Shown here in pieces: positions 34,360 to 42,854 of a DNA stretch of 63,885 nucleotides. The position numbers and the translations under genes were made by a program. Within the stretch, counting starts at the first letter, position 1; each line of letters starts with the position of its first letter. This DNA is from Bacillota bacterium (GTDB lineage Bacteria > Bacillota > Clostridia > Peptostreptococcales > Anaerovoracaceae): contig JAFQHT010000073.1 of NCBI GenBank assembly GCA_017397825.1, positions 1 through 63,885 of the forward strand, given 5' to 3'. The notes under the pieces were generated by a model that had not been told where the DNA came from, ran no database searches, and worked only from the letters and a program-made list of their open reading frames with translations.

Positions 34360-36765
34360 ATGGCAAGCAAGAAAAAAATCACAACCGCAGTAACTGCTGT
34401 AACACTGGCAGTGGCGATGGCTGTAGGCGGCACTTTTGCGTGGCAGTCAATCAGCCAGACAGCGCTCAACGAAGCGTCTGACGTAATCAACCCAGGCGGC
34501 CGTCTCCACGACGACTTCAACGGCACAAACAAAGACGTGTACGTAGAAAACTTCGCCGACGACCCAATCTACGCGAGAGTTAGACTGGAAGAATACTTTG
34601 AAATTACAATGAATCCAGGCGCAGGAACCGCAGAAAAGAAAGACGTTATCATCGGTACATACGATGCTGCCACAGATACTCGTGGCTATGAAATTTTCAC
34701 AAAGTATGATTCTTTAAATGGCAACACATTGGCAGCCGGTGTAGTTGGAGATACGTATAGTGAAAATGCAACTGAAGGTACAGATGGCTACTCCTGGTGG
34801 TCCTGGCAGACAGGTGGACAGACTACATACATGCCTACATTCAACATGAACAAAGACTCTCTCCAGGCAGACATCAATGGTACATATGAAGGACCGGATG
34901 GTATTGCAGGAGTTAATCCAGAAACAGGAGCAGATGATAAGTATACTGACTATGACGAATATGCAGATGGAGAAACTTTAGACGGTACCGAAATCTATGA
35001 TGCTGACTCCAATGACATTGAAGATGAGAATGTTACTGAAGTAGCAGCAACTCATACTGCTAAAGCTACGGGTGATGCAACCCTCATCAGCATGGACGCA
35101 TGGTCTGCGCTCCCTGAAGAGGAACAGGTCGGCCCATACTGGGTATACGACACTGACGGTTGGTGCTACTGGGCACAGGCAATCGCGCCAGACACAGCTA
35201 CAGGCCTTCTCCTCGACGGAATCGAACTCAATCAGGTAATGGACGACTCCTGGTACTACGCAATCAACGTTGTAGGTCAGTTCATCACAGCAGACGACCT
35301 TGGTAAGACAGACAACACAGGCTTCTATGATACTACAGATGGCAAGAGCAAAGCACCTTCAGCCAATGCCCTCGCACTCCTCAAAGCAATCGGAGTAGAA
35401 GTTCCAATTACTACACAAGAAGAACTTCAGGATGCATTTAATGCAGGTGGTGAAATTACATTAGGAGATACAGAGATTACATTAGATGAAGCTCCAGCTA
35501 CTGAAGTTTACCCAACAATAGATTCTATGTTGCTGATGCATGAAGGTGGAACTCTTAATGGCGGTACACTTACATCCACAGAATGGACAGATTCCACTCT
35601 GTTTGTAAACAACGAAAATGGCTGGCCAGCAACAGAAGATGGCTCTGCGGCTGCAACTGTAAATGATACTACAGTAAATGCTGCAACTTCCTGGGGTATT
35701 CGTGTACAGGCACTTGATGCCCCTGCAACTCTGAATAATGTGACCATTAACGGCACATATGGTGGCCTTATAGCTGAATACAGTCAGGCGAGCGGTGCTA
35801 TTGGAGGCAGTAACATAATTACTTTAAATAACATGAATATCAATGCTGAAAGCAATTATCCACATGCTGGCTATGAATGGATTAATTCAGCTGTAGCCGC
35901 AGCTATGGGCGCGGATGTTGAAATCAACGGCGGTACATACACAGGAGACAACGCTGTTCTGATTCTCAGCTCCGGTGCAAAGGTGACCATCAACAGTGGT
36001 ACATTCAACGGTAATATTGGCTATGCAACTGATGTTCTAGATGCTGTAAAGAACGCATCCTCTATTGTTATCTACGGTGGTACATTTGACCGTGAACCAA
36101 GTAGTGAGTTCGTAGCTGATGGTTATGAAGCTGTAAGTAACGACGATGGTACTTGGACAGTACAGCCAGAATCAACTGATGGGGGGTCTGAAGACCTTTT
36201 AAATTATACAATTGATATAACGAACTCCGATTATATTAATCCAAATGAGCCTATTTTAGCATCTGATGGATCAAATAATCTTTTGCTTAACTTATATGAT
36301 GAAGAGAATACTGAGGTATCAGATGTAAAATGGGAAACTGACAGCCAGAGTCTGGTCATCAGCGATACTAATAAAGTTACAGCAACCAGCATAACTGATG
36401 CTTTAGAAAAACATACAGTTACCGCATATGACAGCAGTGATAATGAATTAGCAAGTATTGATATTTATGTTTATAATACAGAAACCTATGACTGCATTGG
36501 TGTTGTTGCAAGTGAAAATACCAGCGCAAAATACTATGCATTTGACTATGTCCCATATGTAGGTGAAGGTAGTTTAGGATTAGATCCTACGCAAATATGT
36601 GTGTATCGAGTTGGTGATGATTTGAGTAATGTATACTATTATATCGAAACAATGAACTTCAATATTAATGAGATGGGAACATCATTTGATGAAAAATACG
36701 CTGCCGATCCTATCGAAATGCCTCTTGTAAGCAGCATCGGAGAATGGCCTGTAAGATCAGAATAA
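34360..36765 (+). CDS. Fibre paralogue D: beta-helix type
   Basis: An 801-residue paralogue with signal G-G-T-F-A-W-Q-S and mature N-P-G-G-R-L-H-D-D-F-N-G, closest to B. The Y-W-V-Y-D-T-D-G-W module is at about 260. Beta-helix-like repeats (G-G-T-L-N-G-G-T-L, V-N-N-E-N-G-W-P, E-I-N-G-G-T-Y, I-Y-G-G-T-F-D) occupy about 350-600, with an Ig-like tail of 190 residues. AAAGGAGCC precedes the ATG, 26 bases after C. Secreted and acidic, with no cell-wall anchor. Confidence 0.73.
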   Translation: MASKKKITTAVTAVTLAVAMAVGGTFAWQSISQTALNEASDVINPGGRLHDDFNGTNKDVYVENFADDPIYARVRLEEYFEITMNPGAGTAEKKDVIIGTYDAATDTRGYEIFTKYDSLNGNTLAAGVVGDTYSENATEGTDGYSWWSWQTGGQTTYMPTFNMNKDSLQADINGTYEGPDGIAGVNPETGADDKYTDYDEYADGETLDGTEIYDADSNDIEDENVTEVAATHTAKATGDATLISMDAWSALPEEEQVGPYWVYDTDGWCYWAQAIAPDTATGLLLDGIELNQVMDDSWYYAINVVGQFITADDLGKTDNTGFYDTTDGKSKAPSANALALLKAIGVEVPITTQEELQDAFNAGGEITLGDTEITLDEAPATEVYPTIDSMLLMHEGGTLNGGTLTSTEWTDSTLFVNNENGWPATEDGSAAATVNDTTVNAATSWGIRVQALDAPATLNNVTINGTYGGLIAEYSQASGAIGGSNIITLNNMNINAESNYPHAGYEWINSAVAAAMGADVEINGGTYTGDNAVLILSSGAKVTINSGTFNGNIGYATDVLDAVKNASSIVIYGGTFDREPSSEFVADGYEAVSNDDGTWTVQPESTDGGSEDLLNYTIDITNSDYINPNEPILASDGSNNLLLNLYDEENTEVSDVKWETDSQSLVISDTNKVTATSITDALEKHTVTAYDSSDNELASIDIYVYNTETYDCIGVVASENTSAKYYAFDYVPYVGEGSLGLDPTQICVYRVGDDLSNVYYYIETMNFNINEMGTSFDEKYAADPIEMPLVSSIGEWPVRSE

Positions 36766-36868
36766 CGCTCATTACTCAGAACTCCCCATCTGCATTAGCT
36801 ACTGGGACAACGAGACTTTCTGCTGACGGTCTGGCTAATAAACAACGTAACAACTTGGAGCATCCTCC

Positions 36869-36903
36869 GGTCAATTTGCCAGTCGCTGTCTGGCAGATTG
36901 ACC
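36869..36903 (+). promoter_or_regulatory. Strong 14-bp hairpin between paralogues D and E
   Basis: Arms 36869-36882 and 36890-36903 pair over 14 positions with one G-U pair and a 7-base loop. There is no T tract, so it is more likely an mRNA stabilising or processing structure than a terminator. It lies 27 bases before the E start codon. Confidence 0.6.
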
Positions 36904-36929
36904 TGCTCACATTAGATTAGGAGAATTTT

Positions 36930-39734
36930 ATGGCAACAAAAAATAAAAAAATAGCAACGGCCGTAACGGCTGTAACTCTTGCGGTTACTATGGCTGTAGG
37001 CGGAACTTACGCTTGGCAGAGCATTAGCCAGCAGGCCCTCAACGAAGCATCTGACGTTATCAATCCGGGTGGACGTCTCCATAACGATATGTGGTACGTA
37101 AGCGCCCAGGAAAACAACAACGACATCTACGTTGAGAACTTTGCGGAAGACGACATCTACGCCCGCGTCCGCCTCAGCGAATACATGAAAATTATCTCTA
37201 ATTACGGTGCGGATAATCAGGACATTGTGAAGTCCAATCAGATTCTCGGCAGTAAGAATGATGATGGTACATATAATTACGAATTATTTAAATTTGATGG
37301 AAATGTAGACGAAAACGGTGTAGTCAGTGCTGGTGGTGCCAATGAAGATGGAGAACCATACTGGTCCTGGCAGACTGGTAATGAAGACAGCGAAACTGTT
37401 TACTACATGCCAACATTCAATAAGAACAAAGACTCCCTTGCACCAGACCTTAACGGCCTCTACAGAGACCGCATAGGCGGCATCAGCAACCGTGGCGAAG
37501 ACCAGTATATCGGTACAGAAGTTGACGCAGAAGGTAATCCCATTGCTGTTACGGAAGGCTATGCTGATGGAGATACACTTGAAGGCTACGAAATTTTTGA
37601 CGCTGACAGTGATGATATTGATGATATCGGCACAGACCCACTTGTAATTGCGGACATAATTAAAACTGGAGTAGGTCATGATGAAGCACACAATATTGTG
37701 TCATATACAACGCATAATGCAGAGGAAGTAGGAACTACCCGTGGCCTCATGAGCATTGACCAGTGGCTTGCAGAAGTTGGCTACGATGCTACAACTGGCG
37801 AAGCACCTGCCTATGACCCTGATGTTCACGGCAACTATTGGGTCTATGACGAAGACGGCTGGGTATACTGGTCCGGCGCAATCGCAGGCGGCGAAGCAAC
37901 CGGTCTCCTCCTCGACGGCACAAAACTCAACCAGGTCATGGACGACACCTGGTACTACGCAATCAAAGCTGAAGGTGAATTCATCACAGCCGACGATTTA
38001 GGTGAACCATACCTACCTGACGCAGACACCGACGAAAACGGCGGAGCCACAACATACAACCTTCGTACAACTTCTGATATCGTTGATGACGGAAACGGCG
38101 GAAATAATAGTGATGACACAATAATTGAAGGCGGCCCAGCTGTTCCTATGCCAGACGACGGCAACGAAGGCGATGACCCTATCGCTCAGCCAGAAGGCAC
38201 CGGCGGCACCGGCTACTACAAAAACGGCATCACAGAAGAAGCTCTCGCACTCCTTTCCATCATTGGCGTACAAGTTGGCGATGACGAAGAAGGCGAAGTT
38301 AGCGGCGGTGGAGTGGCACCAAAGACAGTTACCCTGGAGCTTACTCAAGATGGTAGAAATACAGTTGAAGCCAATATTGGAGATACTATTATTCTTACCA
38401 CAACAGGTTTGGAAGAAGATCTGAGCAACATATTTTTAGATACATGGGTTGATAACGAGGATTGGGCGTTCGATGGCACAGCACATACTGTGGCATTCTA
38501 CGATGAAACCTTGGTTGGCAAAACAATGAAAATTGAAGATGCTGTAAATTGGTGCTATGGATTTGTTACTTTCGTTGGTGTTGCTGATGGTGTAGGAGAT
38601 GACTCCGGTAACGGTGATGATACGGGCACAGAAGAGCTGGAAACTTATTTGTTGCTTACGGAAAGTGGTTCAAATAGTGCTACTGTAGCTTTGGGTGATA
38701 AAACCAAAATTAAGGTAGATGAAAATATAGATTACGATGTAATCCGTGTATATGCACAGAGTGAAGACGATGAGGAAGATAGCTATTATTACGAAGAAGA
38801 TTATCACTATGAATTGACAGAAGATAACGTACTTACAATAAACTATAGTGGCTCAATAGGAAAGAAACTTTTCATTCGTGCAGAAACGGGCGAAGAAATT
38901 ACTGAAGTAATTGATGGCGAAGAATATACTTATACACAATACACTCCTGTGGCATACGCTCAATTGACCACAATGTACAAATACAGTTATTACTATAACA
39001 ATGCACCTATTGATAAAGGAATAGAAATTCCAGTAACTGTTGATGAACTTTGTGAGGGTATCGAAATAACACTTTGGGACAATATCGAAAATAAAGAATT
39101 AGATTCAGAAGATTACGCATCTATTGAAAATACATTATCTTATAGTATAGATGACACATTTATTGATAGAGAATTTGAGTTATTTGGAGGAAGCTATGAA
39201 AATAATGTACTAAAGATTACCAATGCTTCTTACGATACAAAATCTGAATATGAACTTGGATATGCGCTAACTACAGGAGATAAATTCCTAATCGAATTTG
39301 ATGCAAGAAGGTATAATGATGAGGATGAAAGCAGTACTGTAATGGCAAGAACTGATTTTGTGATTGTTATTACAGACGATGGCAGAATCAGCAGTACTGA
39401 TGGAGAACTTGTAGAATTAAGCACAATTTCACTTGCAATTGACGGTACTGCAAATCTGGAACTGAAAAAAGGAAATACATATAATTTACAAGATTTTAGT
39501 TGTTCTTGCGGTAGATACGGAGAAGGGGAAGTCTTGCATTATCCTCTTAACGCTAGACTGTATGGTAATGAATTTGCTCCTGCCAGCATAGTGAGAATTG
39601 ATAACGGAATGACAATTATTTCTGTTGATGAAAATGAACCGAATGGCACATTAGTACTTACAGGTGAGTGTCATGGTGATCCTGATGGTGATAGCGGACA
39701 TTATTATAAAGTTACAATAACCGTATCTAATTAA
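36930..39734 (+). CDS. Fibre paralogue E: Ig-like type, very acidic
   Basis: A 934-residue paralogue with signal G-G-T-Y-A-W-Q-S-I-S-Q-Q-A-L-N-E. The mature start N-P-G-G-R-L-H-N-D-M-W-Y-V and D-I-Y-V-E-N-F-A-E-D, the Y-Y-M-P-T-F-N-K-N-K-D-S-L segment and D-R-I-G-G-I-S-N place it with C and F. The module appears as Y-W-V-Y-D-E-D-G-W (about 304). After it comes an Asp/Asn/Gly-rich linker (about 360-430) before beta-rich domains dense in Glu, Asp and Tyr. Its 5' end is nearly identical to that of F at DNA level. TAGGAG precedes the ATG. No anchor. Confidence 0.72.
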   Translation: MATKNKKIATAVTAVTLAVTMAVGGTYAWQSISQQALNEASDVINPGGRLHNDMWYVSAQENNNDIYVENFAEDDIYARVRLSEYMKIISNYGADNQDIVKSNQILGSKNDDGTYNYELFKFDGNVDENGVVSAGGANEDGEPYWSWQTGNEDSETVYYMPTFNKNKDSLAPDLNGLYRDRIGGISNRGEDQYIGTEVDAEGNPIAVTEGYADGDTLEGYEIFDADSDDIDDIGTDPLVIADIIKTGVGHDEAHNIVSYTTHNAEEVGTTRGLMSIDQWLAEVGYDATTGEAPAYDPDVHGNYWVYDEDGWVYWSGAIAGGEATGLLLDGTKLNQVMDDTWYYAIKAEGEFITADDLGEPYLPDADTDENGGATTYNLRTTSDIVDDGNGGNNSDDTIIEGGPAVPMPDDGNEGDDPIAQPEGTGGTGYYKNGITEEALALLSIIGVQVGDDEEGEVSGGGVAPKTVTLELTQDGRNTVEANIGDTIILTTTGLEEDLSNIFLDTWVDNEDWAFDGTAHTVAFYDETLVGKTMKIEDAVNWCYGFVTFVGVADGVGDDSGNGDDTGTEELETYLLLTESGSNSATVALGDKTKIKVDENIDYDVIRVYAQSEDDEEDSYYYEEDYHYELTEDNVLTINYSGSIGKKLFIRAETGEEITEVIDGEEYTYTQYTPVAYAQLTTMYKYSYYYNNAPIDKGIEIPVTVDELCEGIEITLWDNIENKELDSEDYASIENTLSYSIDDTFIDREFELFGGSYENNVLKITNASYDTKSEYELGYALTTGDKFLIEFDARRYNDEDESSTVMARTDFVIVITDDGRISSTDGELVELSTISLAIDGTANLELKKGNTYNLQDFSCSCGRYGEGEVLHYPLNARLYGNEFAPASIVRIDNGMTIISVDENEPNGTLVLTGECHGDPDGDSGHYYKVTITVSN

Positions 39735-39823
39735 CGAAAAAACCATTATATGGCAGAATATGAAAAAGAAGCAATGGCAGTAACCATTACGATTAAATTA
39801 CCATAATAATTTAATAATCACAC

Positions 39824-39842
39824 GGCGGCACATAGTGCCGCC
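39824..39842. repeat. GC palindrome after paralogue E
   Basis: GGCGGCAC, loop ATA, GTGCCGCC. The 29 bases 39821-39849 recur exactly at 42385-42413, after paralogue F. A second hairpin (TGCCC ... GGGCA) and an AT-rich tract follow and may terminate E transcription. Confidence 0.7.
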
Positions 39843-39971
39843 CTCTGCCCTGACTTTATGGGCATAAATAATTTTTAATTTCCCTTAAACTAAAAAGCTG
39901 CAAGCAGGTTAACTCAGGCTTTCTGTGGTAATGACGAAAATTGTCTGTGGCGGCAGAAAAGGAATAACTTT

Positions 39972-42365
39972 ATGAAGAAAAATAAAAAAATAGCAACGGC
40001 CGTAACGGCTGTAACCCTTGCAATTGCAATGGGTGTGGGGGGGTCTTACGCTTGGCAGAGCATTAGCCAGCAGGCCCTCAACGAAGCCTCTGACGTTATC
40101 AATCCGGGTGGACGTCTCCATAGCGATTTCTACATAGAAGATGATGGCGATTATAACGCTGATATTTATGTGGAAAACTTTGCGGACGACGATATTTTCG
40201 CCCGCGTGCAGCTCAGTGAATACATGGAGTGCGTGATTAATTACGGCAACGCAAACGCTGAGATTGTGGACACCATCGTGGGCAGCAAGTCCCTGGATGG
40301 TACACTTGTGACCGATAAAGCCACTGACAACACCAGCGATTATGAATATGAGTACGTAACTCATTATTTCGACCAGACCAACGCTACTGATGCTTTCTGG
40401 GACTGGACCATGGGCAAGACAGACGGCCCACAGGTTTACTACATGCCAACTTTCAACATGAACAAAGACTCCCTTGTGGCAGACCGCAACGGCATGTACG
40501 TTGACCGCATCGGTGGCATCAGCAACCGCGGCCAGCAGCAGTACCAGGAAAATGGAGCAAATACCTGGACTGTATGGACTGAAAATGCCACTAAAACCGG
40601 CACTGAAATCCATGACACAGACTCCAACTGGGCCGACGAAGTTAAGTACGATTTTGAAAATCTGGCAACTTATGAAACCGCCGGAAACATCGCAACTAAA
40701 GAAGCAACCCACACGGCAGACCTCGTTGGCACTACCAACGGCCTCATCAGCATGAGCGAGTGGATAGACAAGCTGAACAACGGCGAAGAAACAGCAGACT
40801 ACTGGGTATACGACACTGACGGCTGGGTTTACTGGTCATCACCAATCAAAGCCGGCAAAACAACCGGCCTGCTCCTCGACAGCATCCAGCTCGATAACGT
40901 AATGGACGACACCTGGTACTATGCAATAGAAGCAACCGGCCAGTTCGTGACAGCAGGCGATGTAGGCAACGCAGACAATACAGGCTTCTACGCAGATGCA
41001 AACCGGCAGCCTACTGAAAACGCAGAAAAACTTCTGGAACACATAGGCGCAATCGTAAAAGAACCCGTAACAGTAACAATTTCCAGCCCGTTTGAATTTA
41101 CATGGACAGGTAGTTGGGGCAACTTCTACGACACAGAATCCGGTTATGCGCCTCTCACCATTGAGACAAGTGACGGCAAAGACTACGAATGGGAATGGAC
41201 TGTGGAAGGATCAGTTGTTCCAGATGGACAGGAAGCTTCTTATGTTGAAGATTGGGACGAATATAGTCTTAAGATAAGCCCATATGAGCAGGCAAATTTA
41301 TTGACATTAACTGCAACTGCAACAGATAACCCTGCCGTCAATGGTTCTTTCACAATTCCGGTTAAAAGCACTAATGGCATGATGATTATGGTTAAGGATG
41401 ACCAGGGTTACTTCGGATTCAATGACCTGCAGTTCGACAATGACAATTACCCTGTTTTCGTAACTAACTCTGAAGGTAAAGTGCAGAATATGACAGCCCT
41501 TGAAATTGTTAATACGGATGAAGTAGACCCGAACACCAAGGTGGTACGCGGTGATTCAGTGACTATTCATGATGATGATGGTGAAAGTTCAGTTACTTTT
41601 GATCAGGGCTTCTATGTAGATATCGCACCTACAGAAGATGTTTCCCATGTCTTGCTGAAAGCAACGCTGGAAGATGGCAGTGTAGTAGAGATGTACGTGA
41701 GCATCTGGTATGATGGTATTTGGGTTTATACAAATGACTTGTCTCATTTATACCCAAAAGCAGAATTTGTTGCGTATGTTAGTAATGAAGACGAAGTTCC
41801 TGCCGATGCAGACGGAAACAGAAGTTTTACATGCGATATTGACTGGAATGGTATAGACTCTGATAATTTTAAAGTAGAACAGATTACATATACAGATCAT
41901 TGGGGAGAAGAGTATCCAGGGTTTAAAATTACTCACAATTGCGAAGAAGGTCAGTGTACCTGTGTAGATGAAGCTACTGAAATCAAGATAAAAATTACAA
42001 ACGCCAACTCGTCTGCACAGAGCGGCGAGACCAGTGTATACGTGGTATCTGAAAAGCCTTCTCTTGAAATTGGTACTCTGAATCAGATATGGTATGATGA
42101 GTGGGATGAGTACGTATGGGACAGTGCTGTAGGTGAAACCATGGAAGTCGAAAGTGGAAAAACAGTTTATTTTGGTGTAAATAACGGATATACTAGTGCA
42201 GACTGGACTCTAACTAAGGGTGAAGATGAGGTTACTTCAACTGATTCTTCACAATACACCTACACCTTTAGCGAAGCTGGTACATATGTGCTTACAGCAT
42301 CCCGCAATGGATGGAAGAGTGATAGCGTAACTATTACTGTTACTGAAGCAAACGCGACCGAATAA
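39972..42365 (+). CDS. Fibre paralogue F: Ig-like type
   Basis: A 797-residue paralogue. The signal ends G-V-G-G-S-Y-A-W-Q-S-I-S-Q-Q, and the mature start N-P-G-G-R-L-H-S-D-F-Y-I-E-D-D-G-D-Y-N matches C. The Y-W-V-Y-D-T-D-G-W module is at about 277, and the C-terminal 430 residues look like Ig-like domains rich in Trp, Glu and Asp. DNA of the signal region is shared with E, and a 62-base block is shared with C. A run of seven G (40037-40043) lies inside the signal-peptide codons. No good Shine-Dalgarno is visible upstream (only GGAATAAC). No anchor. Confidence 0.72.
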   Translation: MKKNKKIATAVTAVTLAIAMGVGGSYAWQSISQQALNEASDVINPGGRLHSDFYIEDDGDYNADIYVENFADDDIFARVQLSEYMECVINYGNANAEIVDTIVGSKSLDGTLVTDKATDNTSDYEYEYVTHYFDQTNATDAFWDWTMGKTDGPQVYYMPTFNMNKDSLVADRNGMYVDRIGGISNRGQQQYQENGANTWTVWTENATKTGTEIHDTDSNWADEVKYDFENLATYETAGNIATKEATHTADLVGTTNGLISMSEWIDKLNNGEETADYWVYDTDGWVYWSSPIKAGKTTGLLLDSIQLDNVMDDTWYYAIEATGQFVTAGDVGNADNTGFYADANRQPTENAEKLLEHIGAIVKEPVTVTISSPFEFTWTGSWGNFYDTESGYAPLTIETSDGKDYEWEWTVEGSVVPDGQEASYVEDWDEYSLKISPYEQANLLTLTATATDNPAVNGSFTIPVKSTNGMMIMVKDDQGYFGFNDLQFDNDNYPVFVTNSEGKVQNMTALEIVNTDEVDPNTKVVRGDSVTIHDDDGESSVTFDQGFYVDIAPTEDVSHVLLKATLEDGSVVEMYVSIWYDGIWVYTNDLSHLYPKAEFVAYVSNEDEVPADADGNRSFTCDIDWNGIDSDNFKVEQITYTDHWGEEYPGFKITHNCEEGQCTCVDEATEIKIKITNANSSAQSGETSVYVVSEKPSLEIGTLNQIWYDEWDEYVWDSAVGETMEVESGKTVYFGVNNGYTSADWTLTKGEDEVTSTDSSQYTYTFSEAGTYVLTASRNGWKSDSVTITVTEANATE

Positions 42366-42384
42366 CGTATTTATTTGCAATTAG

Positions 42385-42525
42385 CACGGCGGCACATAGT
42401 GCCGCCCTCTGCCATGGGTCTTTTGGGGCAGTGCCGGGCGCATGGGCGCACACAGTTGCGTCCGGCATCATGGGTGCAGGCGCACAACTGCACTTTGCCT
42501 TATAAGGGCCTGTGGCAGAGGGCGG
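42385..42525. repeat. Structured inverted-repeat element after paralogue F
   Basis: A 12-bp perfect inverted repeat (CCGCCCTCTGCC at 42402-42413, complement at 42514-42525) encloses at least two more stems: 42432-42437/42462-42467 and 42474-42479/42488-42493. In front lies the palindrome shared with 39821-39849. It could be a small non-autonomous mobile element with terminal repeats or a structured RNA. No open reading frame. With array 2 it fills the 489-base gap between F and the CnaB gene. Confidence 0.6.
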
Positions 42526-42547
42526 ATTACTATCGGTTTAATTAAGG

Positions 42548-42739
42548 AAACACCACTTTTATAAGTAAAATCATCAGAGAGAGTGGTGTTTTGATGGTAT
42601 GTCACATGTTTTGAGTGGTAAAAACACCACTCTATTGCACATAAAAAACAGTCAGAGTGGTGTTTTTTCATATTTCAGACGCTTTCTGGAACGAAATCAC
42701 CACTTAAACAGCTAATAATGGCAGCAGGAGTGGTGTTTT
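42548..42739. repeat. Array 2: three inverted-repeat units with 73/74-bp period
   Basis: Same design as array 1, 26 kb away. Left arms CACCACTC/CACCACTT start at 42551, 42625 and 42698; right arms GAGTGGTG at 42581, 42655 and 42728. Arm distance is again exactly 30 and unit spacing 74 and 73. The 22-base middles differ, although unit 3 resembles unit 4 of array 1 (both begin AAACAG and contain TAATAAT). Spacers of 35-36 bases are unique. Confidence 0.85.
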
Positions 42740-42854
42740 CGACATTTTCCGACAGGGCAGCAGCAGACCCCGAATATCAGCAGCAGCTCCTGGAGGAGCT
42801 GGGGCTGTAAGCAGAACATAAAAGAATATAAAAAAGAAAGAAGACACAGGGTAC

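Noticed and set aside
39750-39806. An 18-residue ORF (M-A-E-Y-E-K ...) between paralogues E and F
   Set aside because: No ribosome site and too short; probably chance or a remnant.
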